NCBI RefSeq assembly: GCF_900167525.1
Contig: NZ_FUZQ01000008.1
Location: 62,001 to 126,000 of the forward strand
DNA from: Krasilnikoviella flava
GTDB lineage: Bacteria; Actinomycetota; Actinomycetes; Actinomycetales; Cellulomonadaceae
DNA: 64,000 nucleotides
Direction: 5' to 3'
Part shown: piece after piece, positions 24,500 to 33,095 of the stretch
Position numbering within the stretch: position 1 is the stretch's first letter
Layout of the letters: each line of letters opens with the position of its first letter
Position numbers and translations under genes: made by a program
Notes under the pieces: model-generated
Seen by the model: only the letters and a program-made list of their open reading frames with translations
Told to the model about the DNA's origin: nothing
Databases searched by the model: none

Positions 24500-25393
24500 C
24501 TAGCGGGGCAGCACCCCGGCGAGCCGGCCGGCGTCGGACAGGATGTCGATGCCGACCACCCGGCCGCCGCGCACCGTGAACGCGAGCACGGAGTACACCG
24601 TCCCGTCGTCGAGCACCGTGACCAGTCCCGGAGACCCCGCCACGAGGGCAAGCCGCGAGTTCCGCGCCGTGCCGAAGTGCAGCCGCGCCTGCTCGGCCAC
24701 CGCCCGCGCGCCGCGCAGCAGCCGCGACAGGTCTCCCGGGCCGTAGTCGAGCCGCACCGTCACCTCGGGATCGAGCAGGGCCACCAGCCCGTCGAAGTCG
24801 CCCGCCTGCGACGCGGCGAGGTAGGCGGTGACCACCTCGCGGCGCCGCGCGACGTCGTCCTGCGCGGGCACGGCGTCGCGCACCTTGCGCCGCGCCCGGC
24901 TCGCGAGCTGACGCGTCGCCGCGAGCGACCGGTCGACGAGGGGCGCGATCTCCTCGAACGGCACGGCGAACTGGTCGTGCAGGACGAACGCGACCCGCTC
25001 GGCCGGGGCCAGGGAGTCCAGCACGACCATCAGCGCCGCACCGACCTGGTCGGACTCGACCGCCCGCCGCTCCGGGGCGTCCGGGCCGTCGACGGGCGCG
25101 ACGAGCAGGTCGGGCAGGTGCCCGTCCCAGCCGTCCCCGACGGCGGCGTCCCAGGCCGCCTCCCGGCGCGTCGTCCGCGAGCGCAGCAGGTTGAGCGCCA
25201 CCCGGCCGACGATCGTCGTCAGCCAGCCGCCGAGGTTCTCCACCCCCGCCGCGCCCGCCGACTGCGCCCGCACCCACGCGTCCTGCACCGCGTCCTCCGC
25301 GTCGGCGGTGGAACCCAGCACCCGGTACGCGACCGCGCGCAGGTGGGGGCGGAACGTCTCGAACTGGTCCGCCGTGAACTGGTTCGCGCTCAC
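24500..25393 (-). CDS. ECF sigma factor with SnoaL-like C-terminal extension (SigJ / ECF41-like)
   Basis: 297 residues. Region 2 is FRPHLRAVAYRVLGSTADAE followed by DAVQDAWVR; region 4 is SLAPAERVAFVLHDQFAVPF with the HTH VDRSLAATRQLASRARR. Residues from about 195 on (REVVTAYLAASQAGDFDGLV, later VVGIDILSD) form a SnoaL-like domain that in ECF41-type sigma factors replaces an anti-sigma factor and controls activity in cis. GTG 25393 is used, with AAGGAG about ten bases upstream. The divergent FAD oxidoreductase is the likely regulated partner. Confidence 0.87.
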   Translation of the reverse strand: MSANQFTADQFETFRPHLRAVAYRVLGSTADAEDAVQDAWVRAQSAGAAGVENLGGWLTTIVGRVALNLLRSRTTRREAAWDAAVGDGWDGHLPDLLVAPVDGPDAPERRAVESDQVGAALMVVLDSLAPAERVAFVLHDQFAVPFEEIAPLVDRSLAATRQLASRARRKVRDAVPAQDDVARRREVVTAYLAASQAGDFDGLVALLDPEVTVRLDYGPGDLSRLLRGARAVAEQARLHFGTARNSRLALVAGSPGLVTVLDDGTVYSVLAFTVRGGRVVGIDILSDAGRLAGVLPR

Positions 25394-25417
25394 CGGTCAC
25401 ACTCCTTCGCCGCGCCG

Positions 25418-25433
25418 TGTCAGAGAGGTGACA
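25418..25433. promoter_or_regulatory. TGTCA-N6-TGACA palindrome between sigma factor and oxidoreductase genes
   Basis: TGTCAGAGAGGTGACA is a 5-base inverted repeat around six bases, located 25 bases before the sigma factor start and about 75 before the oxidoreductase start. TGTCA is the core of the -35 element known for ECF41 promoters, so either strand could be read from here. I did not find a convincing CGTC -10 partner at the right distance. Confidence 0.35.
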
Positions 25434-25508
25434 GCACCCGCTGCCGGTGCCCACCGAGCCCCACCCCACCACGGGAGGGTGACACCGGCCATCACCCGAG
25501 GAGCCCGC

Positions 25509-26870
25509 ATGACCTCCCTGACCTCGACCGACACCCAGGCCCGCACCCTGGCCGCCACTCTCGCGGGCGCGCTGACCGGGCGGCTGCTCCTCCCGGGCGA
25601 CGACGGCTTCGACGCCGCCTCGACCCCGTGGAACCTGGCCGTGCGACAGCCCGTCGCGGCCGTCGTCGAGGTCGCGGAGGCGGACGACGTCGTCGCCACG
25701 GTGCGGCACGCGCGGTCCGCGGGGCTCACGGTCGCGGCACAGTCCACCGGCCACGGCGCGTCGGGCGACGTGGCGGGCACCGTCCTGCTCCGCACCGGCC
25801 GCCTCGACGACGTGCAGGTGGATCACCTGCGCCGCACGGCCCGGGTAGGCGCCGGGGCGCCGTGGGGCGCCGTGCAGGCCGCGGCGGCACCGCACGGCCT
25901 CACGACCCTGCTCGGCAGCGCGCCGGGCGTCGGCGCCGTCGGCTACACGCTGGGCGGCGGCCTCGGCTGGTTCAGCCGCGCGCACGGCCTCGCGGCCGAC
26001 CACGTGCGGTCGTTCGACGTCGTCGACGCCGGGGGCGAGCGCCGCACGGTCTCCGCCACCGCGGACCCCGACCTGTTCTGGGCGCTGCGGGGCGGGGGCG
26101 GCGACCTCGCCGTCGTGACCTCGATGGAGATCGACCTGGAGCCGGTGCCCGCGTTCTCGGGCGGCAGGGTCGCCTGGCCGGCCGCCCGCGCCGGGGAGGT
26201 CCTCGACGTCTACCGGCGCGTGACGGCGACGGCCCCGCCTGCGCTCAGCCTGTGGCTGTCGCGGGTCGAGGCACCGGGCGCCCCGGCCGTCGTCGTGCTG
26301 CACGCCGCGTACCTCGGCGAGGCCGGCGCGGCGCGCGACCTGCTCGCGCCGTTCGCCGCCGTGCCCGACGTGCTGGGGCCCGGCCTCGACGTCGCGATCG
26401 GCCCGGTCGCGCTGGCCGACGTCGGGGACGTCACGGCCGACCCGGCCGACCCCGCCGCGGGGAAAGGACGCACCGAGCTGCTGCGCGGCATCGACGGCGA
26501 GGCCGTGGAGCGCCTGTTCACGTCGTCCGTGGCCCCGCTGCTGATGCTGCAGCTGCGGCACCTGGGGGGCGCGCTCGCCGAGCCGGGTGACGACGCCGGC
26601 GCACTCGGGGCGATCGCCGAGCCCTACCTGCTGTACGCGTTCGGCCTGGCCTTCGAGCCAGGGCTCGCGACCGCCGTCGGGCGCCGGCTCGAGGCGCTGC
26701 CCGCCGAGCTGGCCGGCGTCGGCACCCTGCGCAAGCCCGCCACGTTCCTCGCCCCGGGCGAGAGCGCGGCGGCCGCCTACGACGGCGAGACCCTCGCGCG
26801 GCTGCGGGACCTCAAGCGTGCCCGCGACCCGCGCGGCACGATCCGCGGCGCGTACCCGCTCCTCGGCTGA
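25509..26870 (+). CDS. FAD-binding (berberine-bridge-type) oxidoreductase
   Basis: 453 residues. The PCMH FAD-binding domain occupies residues about 30-210: a NLAVRQPVAAVVEVAEADD start, VAAQSTGHGASGDVAGTVLL (the His of GHG is a usual flavin-attachment site), TTLLGSAPGVGAVGYTLGGG and WALRGGGGDLAVVT. The C-terminus keeps a short BBE-like end (LKRARDPRGTIRGAYPL). Enzymes of this family oxidise sugars, lactones or natural products. GAGGA lies seven bases before ATG 25509. It is divergent from the ECF gene and may belong to its regulon. Confidence 0.85.
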   Translation: MTSLTSTDTQARTLAATLAGALTGRLLLPGDDGFDAASTPWNLAVRQPVAAVVEVAEADDVVATVRHARSAGLTVAAQSTGHGASGDVAGTVLLRTGRLDDVQVDHLRRTARVGAGAPWGAVQAAAAPHGLTTLLGSAPGVGAVGYTLGGGLGWFSRAHGLAADHVRSFDVVDAGGERRTVSATADPDLFWALRGGGGDLAVVTSMEIDLEPVPAFSGGRVAWPAARAGEVLDVYRRVTATAPPALSLWLSRVEAPGAPAVVVLHAAYLGEAGAARDLLAPFAAVPDVLGPGLDVAIGPVALADVGDVTADPADPAAGKGRTELLRGIDGEAVERLFTSSVAPLLMLQLRHLGGALAEPGDDAGALGAIAEPYLLYAFGLAFEPGLATAVGRRLEALPAELAGVGTLRKPATFLAPGESAAAAYDGETLARLRDLKRARDPRGTIRGAYPLLG

Positions 26871-26874
26871 ACCG

Positions 26875-26920
26875 TCGGTCGTGCCGGTCGAGACCTCCGG
26901 GCCTCGACCGGCACGACCGA
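26875..26920 (+). terminator. Perfect 18-bp terminator hairpin
   Basis: TCGGTCGTGCCGGTCGAG (26875-26892) and CTCGACCGGCACGACCGA (26903-26920) are exact inverted repeats with a 10-base loop. It starts five bases after the oxidoreductase stop and separates that gene from purB, which has its own promoter. Confidence 0.8.
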
Positions 26921-26946
26921 CTCGACCACCGGACCCACCCTCGTGG

Positions 26947-26959
26947 GAGAATGTGGGCC
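26947..26959 (+). promoter_or_regulatory. -10 element and leaderless start of purB
   Basis: GAGAAT at 26947-26952 is followed by seven bases and GTG 26960, with no ribosome-binding site. The same block, GGGAGAAT then six or seven bases then GTGACC, occurs at 48357-48376, supporting a leaderless start. Confidence 0.55.
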
Positions 26960-28459
26960 GTGACCTCCCCCGCGCCGCAGAGCTCGCCGTCCGACGTCCA
27001 GACCCGCGTGAACAGCCGTGTGAACCTGGCCGACGTCACCCCGCCGATCGCCCTCGGGCCGCTCGACGGCCGCTACCGCGGCGCCGTCGCGCCGCTGGTG
27101 GACCACCTCAGCGAGGCCGCGCTCAACCGGGCGCGCATCCACGTCGAGGTCGAGTGGCTGGTCACGCTGTGCAACGGCACGCAGGAGAGCCCGGGCGCCG
27201 TCGTCCCGGGCGCCCCGACGCTGTCCGACGACGAGATCGCCTACCTGCGCGCGATCCCCGCGACGTTCGGCGCGGACGAGATCGCGGAGCTCGCCGCCAT
27301 CGAGCGCGAGACGGTGCACGACGTCAAGGCCGTCGAGTACTTCATCAAGCGCCGCATCGCCGCCGCCCCCGAGGCCCTGGGCGAGACGACGAACCTCCCC
27401 GCCGCGAGCGAGCTCGTGCACTTCGCGTGCACCAGCGAGGACATCAACAACCTCTCGTACGCGCTCATGGTGCAGGGCGGCGTCCGCGACGTGTGGCTGA
27501 CCGCCGCCACCGCGCTGACCGACCAGCTCGCCGAGCTGGCGCGCGAGCACGCCGAGGTCCCGATGCTCAGCCGCACGCACGGGCAGCCTGCCACGCCGAC
27601 GACGATGGGCAAGGAGCTCGCCGTCCTCGCGCACCGCCTGCGCCGCCAGCTGCGCCGCATCGACGGGGCCGAGTACCTGGGCAAGCTCAACGGCGCCACC
27701 GGCACCTACGGCGCGCACACCGTCGCCGTCCCGGGCGCCGACTGGCCCGCCGTGTCGAAGGCGTTCGTCGAGCACCTGGGCCTGGTCTGGAACCCGCTCA
27801 CCACGCAGATCGAGTCGCACGACTGGCAGGCGGAGGTCTACGCCGACGTCGCCCGGTTCAACCGCATCCTGCACAACCTCGCGACCGACGTGTGGACGTA
27901 CATCTCGCTGGGCTTCTTCACGCAGATCCCGGTCGCGGGCGCCACGGGCAGCTCGACCATGCCGCACAAGGTCAACCCGATCCGGTTCGAGAACGCCGAG
28001 GCGAACCTCGAGATCTCGTGCTCGCTGCTCGACACCCTGTCCGCGACGCTCGTGACCTCCCGCCTGCAGCGCGACCTCACCGACTCCACGACGCAGCGCA
28101 ACATCGGCCCGGCGTTCGGCCACTCGCTGCTCGCGATCGACAACACCCGCCGCGGCCTCAAGGCGCTCAACGTCAACGCCGCGCTCATGGCCGACGACCT
28201 CGACCACAACTGGGAGGTGCTCGGCGAGCCCGTCCAGTCGGCGATGCGCGCCGCGTCCGTCGCCGGCGTCGAGGGCATGGAGAACCCGTACGAGCGCCTC
28301 AAGGAGCTCACCCGCGGCCAGCGCGTCGACGCCGCGCGGATGCGCGAGTTCGTCGCCGGCCTCGGCCTGCCCGACGACGTCGCCGCTCGCCTCGCGGACC
28401 TCACGCCCGCGTCGTACACCGGCATCGCCGCGCAGCTCGTCGAGGACTACCTGGCCTGA
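26960..28459 (+). CDS. purB: Adenylosuccinate lyase
   Basis: 499 residues. PPIALGPLDGRYRGAVAPL at the start, VHFACTSEDINNLSYAL, MLSRTHGQPATPTTMGKEL (with the catalytic His) and the signature GSSTMPHKVNPIRFEN near 335 identify the E. coli-type long PurB. It cleaves SAICAR to AICAR and adenylosuccinate to AMP in purine synthesis. The start is taken at GTG 26960; the upstream ATG at 26951 overlaps the -10 element. The gene is single and followed by a bidirectional hairpin. Confidence 0.95.
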   Translation: MTSPAPQSSPSDVQTRVNSRVNLADVTPPIALGPLDGRYRGAVAPLVDHLSEAALNRARIHVEVEWLVTLCNGTQESPGAVVPGAPTLSDDEIAYLRAIPATFGADEIAELAAIERETVHDVKAVEYFIKRRIAAAPEALGETTNLPAASELVHFACTSEDINNLSYALMVQGGVRDVWLTAATALTDQLAELAREHAEVPMLSRTHGQPATPTTMGKELAVLAHRLRRQLRRIDGAEYLGKLNGATGTYGAHTVAVPGADWPAVSKAFVEHLGLVWNPLTTQIESHDWQAEVYADVARFNRILHNLATDVWTYISLGFFTQIPVAGATGSSTMPHKVNPIRFENAEANLEISCSLLDTLSATLVTSRLQRDLTDSTTQRNIGPAFGHSLLAIDNTRRGLKALNVNAALMADDLDHNWEVLGEPVQSAMRAASVAGVEGMENPYERLKELTRGQRVDAARMREFVAGLGLPDDVAARLADLTPASYTGIAAQLVEDYLA

Positions 28460-28481
28460 CCCGCCCGGCCCCGCCCTCCCG

Positions 28482-28539
28482 CCGACCATGCAGCTGCGCG
28501 CGGAATCAGGCCGGGTACCGCGCGCAGGTGCATGGTCGG
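28482..28539. terminator. 22-bp inverted repeat between purB and a convergent regulator gene
   Basis: Bases 28482-28503 and 28518-28539 pair over 22 positions with one mismatch around a 14-base loop. It lies 22 bases after the purB stop and 13 bases before the stop of the minus-strand regulator gene, so it can serve both. Confidence 0.75.
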
Positions 28540-28552
28540 CACGGCGCCGGGG

Positions 28553-29392
28553 TCACCGCGCCATGGCCTGCTGCCCGACGACGGCGAGCAGGTCGAGCTT
28601 CTCCTCCGCCTCGGAGCGGGGCGGAGCGGTGAGGACGAGCAGCGCCTGGGTCTGGTCCTCGGTGAACAGCACCTGGCAGTCCAGCTCGACGGGCCCGACC
28701 TGCGGGTGCAGCAACGTCTTGTGGTCGGCGAAGCGCTGGTGCACCTCGTGCCGGTCCCAGAGCTCGGCGAACTCGGGGCTGCGCGCCTGCAGCTCCCGCA
28801 CCAGCTCCCCCGCCCGCGAGCGGGAGCCGAGCATCCCGTGCGCCACGCGCAGCGTGGAGACGAGCGAGCGCCCCTGGCGGTCGCGGTCGTCCTCGGGGTA
28901 CAGCAACCGCTCCGAGGGGTCGGTGAACCAGCGGTAGACGTCGCTGCGCGCCCACCCGGTCAGGGCGGAGCGGTCGCCCAGCAGCGCGACGGCGAGGTCG
29001 TTCGCCACCAGGGTCTCCCCGAGCGCGGAGAGCACGAGGGCCGGGGTGTCCGACAGCCGGTCGAGCACCCGCAGCAGCGCGGGCGAGACGTGCGACGACA
29101 TCGTCACGCGGTCGGGCGTGCCCCGTCCCGCGACGCGGAAGAGGTAGTCCCGCTCGTCGTCGGTGAGGCGCAGCGCCCGGGCGAGGGAGGCCAGCATCTG
29201 CTCGCTCGGCTGCGGGCCCCGCTGCTGCTCGAGCCGGGTGTAGTAGTCCGCGGACATCGCCGCGAGCGCCGCGACCTCTTCCCGCCGCAGCCCGGCGGTG
29301 CGGCGTCGGGCGCCGGCGGGCAGGCCGACGTCGGCGGGCTGCACCGCCTCGCGACGGCGGCGCAGGAACTCGGCGAGGGCGGGGCGATCCAT
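28553..29392 (-). CDS. MmyB-like XRE-family transcriptional regulator
   Basis: 279 residues. The HTH has RRRTAGLRREEVAALAAMSA and DYYTRLEQQRG (residues about 30-62), followed by LTDDERDYLFRVAGR. The C-terminal MmyB-type domain contains LGETLVANDLAVALLGD and VYRWFTDPSERLLYPEDD. ATG 29392 (MDRPALAEFLRRRRE) is chosen; the open frame runs 12 residues further. It is the second regulator of this family in the window and is divergent from the SDR gene at 29506, its probable target. Confidence 0.87.
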   Translation of the reverse strand: MDRPALAEFLRRRREAVQPADVGLPAGARRRTAGLRREEVAALAAMSADYYTRLEQQRGPQPSEQMLASLARALRLTDDERDYLFRVAGRGTPDRVTMSSHVSPALLRVLDRLSDTPALVLSALGETLVANDLAVALLGDRSALTGWARSDVYRWFTDPSERLLYPEDDRDRQGRSLVSTLRVAHGMLGSRSRAGELVRELQARSPEFAELWDRHEVHQRFADHKTLLHPQVGPVELDCQVLFTEDQTQALLVLTAPPRSEAEEKLDLLAVVGQQAMAR

Positions 29393-29505
29393 CTGCCCAT
29401 CGTCCGCCGACGACACCGGGTCGGCCACACCCCAGCCAGGGACCGCCGGTCCCCCGATGTCCGCTCCTCTCCCGCCCGGGTGCCGCCCGACGCAGGGTGG
29501 ACGCC

Positions 29506-30267
29506 ATGGACATCACCCGCAGCACCGTCTTCGTCCCCGGCGCCACGAGCGGCATCGGCCTGGCACTCGCCCTGCGCCTGCAGGCCCGTGGCAGCACCGT
29601 GATCGTGGGTGGCCGCCGCGCCGCGCTGCTCGACGAGATCGTCGCCGCCCACCCCGGGATCGACGCCGTCCGCGTCGACACCGCGGACCCCGAGAGCATC
29701 GAGGCCGCACGACGCGAGGTGCTGGAGCGCCACCCCGCCCTGGACGCCGTCGTCGCGATGGCCGGCATCATGGAGCCCGAGGACTGGACGACCGACGACT
29801 TCCTCGCCACCGCCGAGCGGACCGTGGTGACGAACCTGCTGGGACCGATCCGGCTCGCCGCCGCGTTCCTGCCGCACCTGCGGACCCGCACCGGGTCCGC
29901 CTTCGTCACCGTCTCGTCCGGCCTGGCGCACGTGCCGCTCGCCGTGACGCCGACGTACAACGCGACCAAGGCCGCGGTCCACCGGCTCAGCGAGGGCATC
30001 CGGCTGCAGCTCGAGCCGGCGGGCGTGCAGGTGATCGAGATCGTGCCGCCCGCGGTGCGCACCGCCCTCATGCCGGGGCAGGAGGACAGCCCGATCGCCA
30101 TGCCGCTCGACGCGTTCGCGGACGAGGTGGTCGAGCTCCTGTCGGCCCGGCCCGACGCCCACGAGATCCTCGTCGAGGGTGTGAAGTTCCTCCGCTTCGC
30201 CGAGACGTCGGGCGCCTACGACGCGACGGTCGCGCGGCTCAACGCCACCGACCCGCACGCGGCCTGA
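29506..30267 (+). CDS. Short-chain dehydrogenase/reductase (DltE-like)
   Basis: 253 residues. VFVPGATSGIGLALALRLQ is the coenzyme loop TGxxxGxG variant, VVAMAGIMEPEDW contains the NAG-like segment and the catalytic Tyr and Lys are in PTYNATKAAVHRL. The closest-looking group is the DltE-like SDRs, whose substrates are mostly unknown. The pairing with a divergent MmyB-like regulator is a common actinobacterial layout and suggests ligand-induced expression. The stop codon is inside the terminator hairpin. Confidence 0.87.
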   Translation: MDITRSTVFVPGATSGIGLALALRLQARGSTVIVGGRRAALLDEIVAAHPGIDAVRVDTADPESIEAARREVLERHPALDAVVAMAGIMEPEDWTTDDFLATAERTVVTNLLGPIRLAAAFLPHLRTRTGSAFVTVSSGLAHVPLAVTPTYNATKAAVHRLSEGIRLQLEPAGVQVIEIVPPAVRTALMPGQEDSPIAMPLDAFADEVVELLSARPDAHEILVEGVKFLRFAETSGAYDATVARLNATDPHAA

Positions 30268-30302
30268 TCGACCGGCCCGGCCACGCCGGGCCGGTCGATC
30301 AG
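30264..30302. terminator. Perfect 17-bp bidirectional hairpin containing a stop codon
   Basis: CTGATCGACCGGCCCGG (30264-30280) and CCGGGCCGGTCGATCAG (30286-30302) pair exactly around CCACG. The left arm includes the TGA of the SDR gene; the right arm ends three bases before the stop of the M23 peptidase gene on the other strand. Confidence 0.85.
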
Positions 30303-30305
30303 AGG

Positions 30306-31268
30306 TCAGTAGCGCAGGTACTTCGCGGCGACGAAGCCCTGCTTGCCGTTGACGTAGACCTTGACCCAGCCGTTGGACGTGGGCCAGATCTTCTTCACGG
30401 CCTTGCCCTTGTTCAGCGTGTCGAGGGCCGTGCCGCTGGTGCTGGGCTTCGAGCGCAGCCGCAGCCCGTTCACCTCCACGTACCGCGTCCCCAGGGACGT
30501 CAGCCCCGGCGAGACGTAGTCCGCGTGCATCCAGCCGGTGGTGCCGTCGCGCGTGACCTTGCGCCAGACCCCGGAGCTGGCTCCCGGCTTGGCAGTCATC
30601 ACGCGGTTGACCCGGACCTCCCGCACCACCCGGTAGTTCGTGCCCGGGCCGGAGCGCAGGTTCACGCGCGTCGTCGTGTAGTACGTGCACGACGACGGCA
30701 CGACGCGCTTGTTCGCCCAGGCGGCGCCCGCGGTGAGCGACGCGCCGTGGTTCTTCATCCACGGCAGCGGGTCGGTGGTGGTGCCGGAGCCCTTGTAGGC
30801 GCCCTTCCAGATCTCCAGGTGCAGGTGGGGCGCGGTCGAGGTGCCGGAGCTGCCCACGTCGGCGATGCGCTGGCCGCGCTTCACGTACTTGCCGGCCTTG
30901 ACGTACTTGTCGCCGTCGATGACGTGCCCGTAGACGGCGAAGACCTTGCCGCCGTTGGCGTTGGAGCGCACCACGACGACCTGGCCGAAGCCGGGCGTGG
31001 AGCCGGCCTTGATGACGGTGCCGGGCGCGACGGACTTGATCGGGGTGCCCTTCTTCGCGCTCATGTCCTGGCCGAGGTGGTAGGTGGACGCCGACCTGAT
31101 CGGCATGCACCGCGGCCCGTAGTAGGAGGAGAGTCCGTAGGACTTGTCGGGGAGCGGCCGGACGGCAGCCGTCGCGGCACCCGCTCCCGCGAGGCTCGTC
31201 GTGAGCGCCACGGTCGTGGCGATCCCCATGGTGACTCCGGTCGTGATGATGCGTCGCAGGGTGCGCAT
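30306..31268 (-). CDS. Secreted M23 peptidase with two SH3-like domains
   Basis: 320 residues. A signal peptide covers residues 1 to about 34. The M23 catalytic domain (about 55-165) has HLGQD, the first zinc His and Asp, and APHLHLEIW with the HxH ligand pair, both intact. Two bacterial SH3 repeats follow: VNLRSGPGTNYRVV near 200 and LRLRSKPSTSGTALDTL near 270. Such enzymes cut peptidoglycan cross-bridges, in remodelling or against other cells. The gene is divergent from a Tat-exported hydrolase gene; the 167 bases between hold their promoters, with no clear riboswitch. Confidence 0.9.
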   Translation of the reverse strand: MRTLRRIITTGVTMGIATTVALTTSLAGAGAATAAVRPLPDKSYGLSSYYGPRCMPIRSASTYHLGQDMSAKKGTPIKSVAPGTVIKAGSTPGFGQVVVVRSNANGGKVFAVYGHVIDGDKYVKAGKYVKRGQRIADVGSSGTSTAPHLHLEIWKGAYKGSGTTTDPLPWMKNHGASLTAGAAWANKRVVPSSCTYYTTTRVNLRSGPGTNYRVVREVRVNRVMTAKPGASSGVWRKVTRDGTTGWMHADYVSPGLTSLGTRYVEVNGLRLRSKPSTSGTALDTLNKGKAVKKIWPTSNGWVKVYVNGKQGFVAAKYLRY

Positions 31269-31435
31269 GGTGGTGCCCTCTCAGCGTCAGGGTCCTGGGG
31301 CATCGTTGCCCAGCGGCACGGTAAGCACGACGGGAGGGGTAGCGCGCGCGGAGGCCATCCACGACACTCGTCTTCATCGGCACCACCGAGCGTGAAACTC
31401 CCTTACCCGACCGCTCTCACCCACGGAGGTCTGCA

Positions 31436-33049
31436 ATGACGCACCCTGACCCGACCGGACGAGCCCTCGATCGCCGCGGCTTCCTCTCCCTCGCGACGGC
31501 AGGGGTCGCCGGCTCGGCGCTGTCCGTGACCGTCGGCTCGATGACGCCCGCCGCCGCCCTGCCGACGGATGCCACGGAGGCCGCCGGCACCACCGCCCGC
31601 AAGCGGGAGCTGCGCGCGATGTGGATCTCGTCCGTCGTCAACATCGACTGGCCGTCGCGCACCGGCCTGAGCGCGGACGAGCTCAGGGCCGAGTACCGGC
31701 ACTGGCTCGACGTCGCCGCCGCCATGAACCTCAACGCCGTCTTCGTGCAGGTGCGTCCGACGGCGGACGCGTTCTGGCCCAGCCCCCACGAGCCGTGGTC
31801 GCAGTACCTCACCGGCACGCAGGGCGGCGACCCGGGCTTCGACCCGCTCGCCTTCGTCGTGGCCGAGACCCACGCCCGCAACCTCGAGCTGCACACCTGG
31901 TACAACCCGTACCGCGTGTCCATGCAGGCCGACCCGGCGCAGCTCCTGCCCGACCACCCGGCCCGCAGGCACCCCGAATGGGTGTGGCCGTACGGCGGCA
32001 AGCTCTACTTCGACCCGGGCCTGCCGGAGGCGCGCGAGCACATCTACGCCGCGATCCTGCACAGCGTCGAGCACTACGACATCGACGGCGTGCACTTCGA
32101 CGACTACTTCTACCCCTACCCCGTGGCCGGCCAGACCGTGCCGGACGCTGCCACGTACGCCGCGCACGGCGCCGGCTTCGCGACGATCGAGGACTGGCGG
32201 CGGCACAATGTCGACACCTTCGTCCGGACCGTCTCGGAGCGGATCAAGCAGCTCAAGCCGTGGGTCAAGTTCGGCATCAGCCCGTTCGGCATCTGGCGCA
32301 ACGCCTCGACGGACCCCCGCGGCTCGGACACGGGCGGGTCGCAGAGCTACGACCTGCAGTTCGCCGACACGCGCAGGTGGGTGCTCGAGGGCTGGCTCGA
32401 CTACATCAACCCGCAGATCTACTGGCAGTTCGGGCTCGCCGTCGCGGACTACGCCAAGCTCGTGCCGTGGTGGGCGGGCGTGGCCGCGCAGTCGGGCACC
32501 CACCTGTACATCGGCGAGGCCCTGTACAAGGTGACGTCGGGGGTGTTCACCGACCCGGCCGAGCTGAGCAACCACCTCACGTTCTGCGCGGAGGTCGCCG
32601 AGCAGGGCACGCCCGTGCACGGCAACGTCTACTTCTCCGCCAAGCACGTGCCGCAGGACCCGCAGGGCTCCATGTCCCGCGTGCGCGCCGACCACTACGC
32701 GCACCCGGCGCTGGTCCCGACGATGCCGCACCTGCCCGGCACGCGCGTGCAGCAGCCGGTGCTCACCCACGCCCGCCCCGGCGACGACGGCGTGGCGCTG
32801 CGCTGGGTGGACGCGGCGCCGCACCGCCGCCGTGCGACGTCGTTCGCCGTCTACCGCGCCGCCGGGAAGGGCGCCCGCGTGGACATCGAGGACGCCACCC
32901 AGCTGCTCGGCACGGTCCGCTCCGACGGGCAGGTGCTGCACGGGTTCACGGACACGACGGCAGTGCCCGGCGAGCGCTACTCCTACGCCGTCACCGCCCT
33001 CGACCGACTGTGGAACGAGTCGGCGCCGAGCCGCACCCGGCGCGCGTGA
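31436..33049 (+). CDS. Tat-exported GHL10 family glycosyl-hydrolase-like protein
   Basis: 537 residues. The N-terminus DRRGFLSLATAGVAGSALS is a twin-arginine signal. The core matches the GHL10 (PF02638) family: ELRAMWISSVVNIDWPS, LNAVFVQVRPTADAFWPS, WYNPYRVS, YDIDGVHFDDYFYPYP and WLDYINPQIYWQ. Residues from about 440 form a fibronectin-type III-like end. A member of this family (DigH) cleaves glycans of stripped peptidoglycan, so a wall-remodelling role fits the neighbouring M23 gene. GGAGG precedes ATG 31436. Confidence 0.87.
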   Translation: MTHPDPTGRALDRRGFLSLATAGVAGSALSVTVGSMTPAAALPTDATEAAGTTARKRELRAMWISSVVNIDWPSRTGLSADELRAEYRHWLDVAAAMNLNAVFVQVRPTADAFWPSPHEPWSQYLTGTQGGDPGFDPLAFVVAETHARNLELHTWYNPYRVSMQADPAQLLPDHPARRHPEWVWPYGGKLYFDPGLPEAREHIYAAILHSVEHYDIDGVHFDDYFYPYPVAGQTVPDAATYAAHGAGFATIEDWRRHNVDTFVRTVSERIKQLKPWVKFGISPFGIWRNASTDPRGSDTGGSQSYDLQFADTRRWVLEGWLDYINPQIYWQFGLAVADYAKLVPWWAGVAAQSGTHLYIGEALYKVTSGVFTDPAELSNHLTFCAEVAEQGTPVHGNVYFSAKHVPQDPQGSMSRVRADHYAHPALVPTMPHLPGTRVQQPVLTHARPGDDGVALRWVDAAPHRRRATSFAVYRAAGKGARVDIEDATQLLGTVRSDGQVLHGFTDTTAVPGERYSYAVTALDRLWNESAPSRTRRA

Positions 33050-33056
33050 ACCGTCC

Positions 33057-33095
33057 CGGCGACGGGATCAGCTGTCCAGGAAGATCCCGTTGCCG
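33057..33095. terminator. Hairpin at the convergent end of the GHL10 and AbgT genes
   Basis: CGGCGACGGGATC (33057-33069) pairs with GATCCCGTTGCCG (33083-33095) except for one G-T wobble, with a 13-base loop. It begins eight bases after the GHL10 stop and overlaps the last codons of the AbgT gene. Confidence 0.55.

Noticed and set aside
31269-31435. Possible c-di-AMP (ydaO-type) riboswitch upstream of the M23 peptidase gene, a frequent location in actinobacteria.
   Set aside because: I could not find the conserved core elements of that riboswitch in the 167-base intergenic region on the minus strand.
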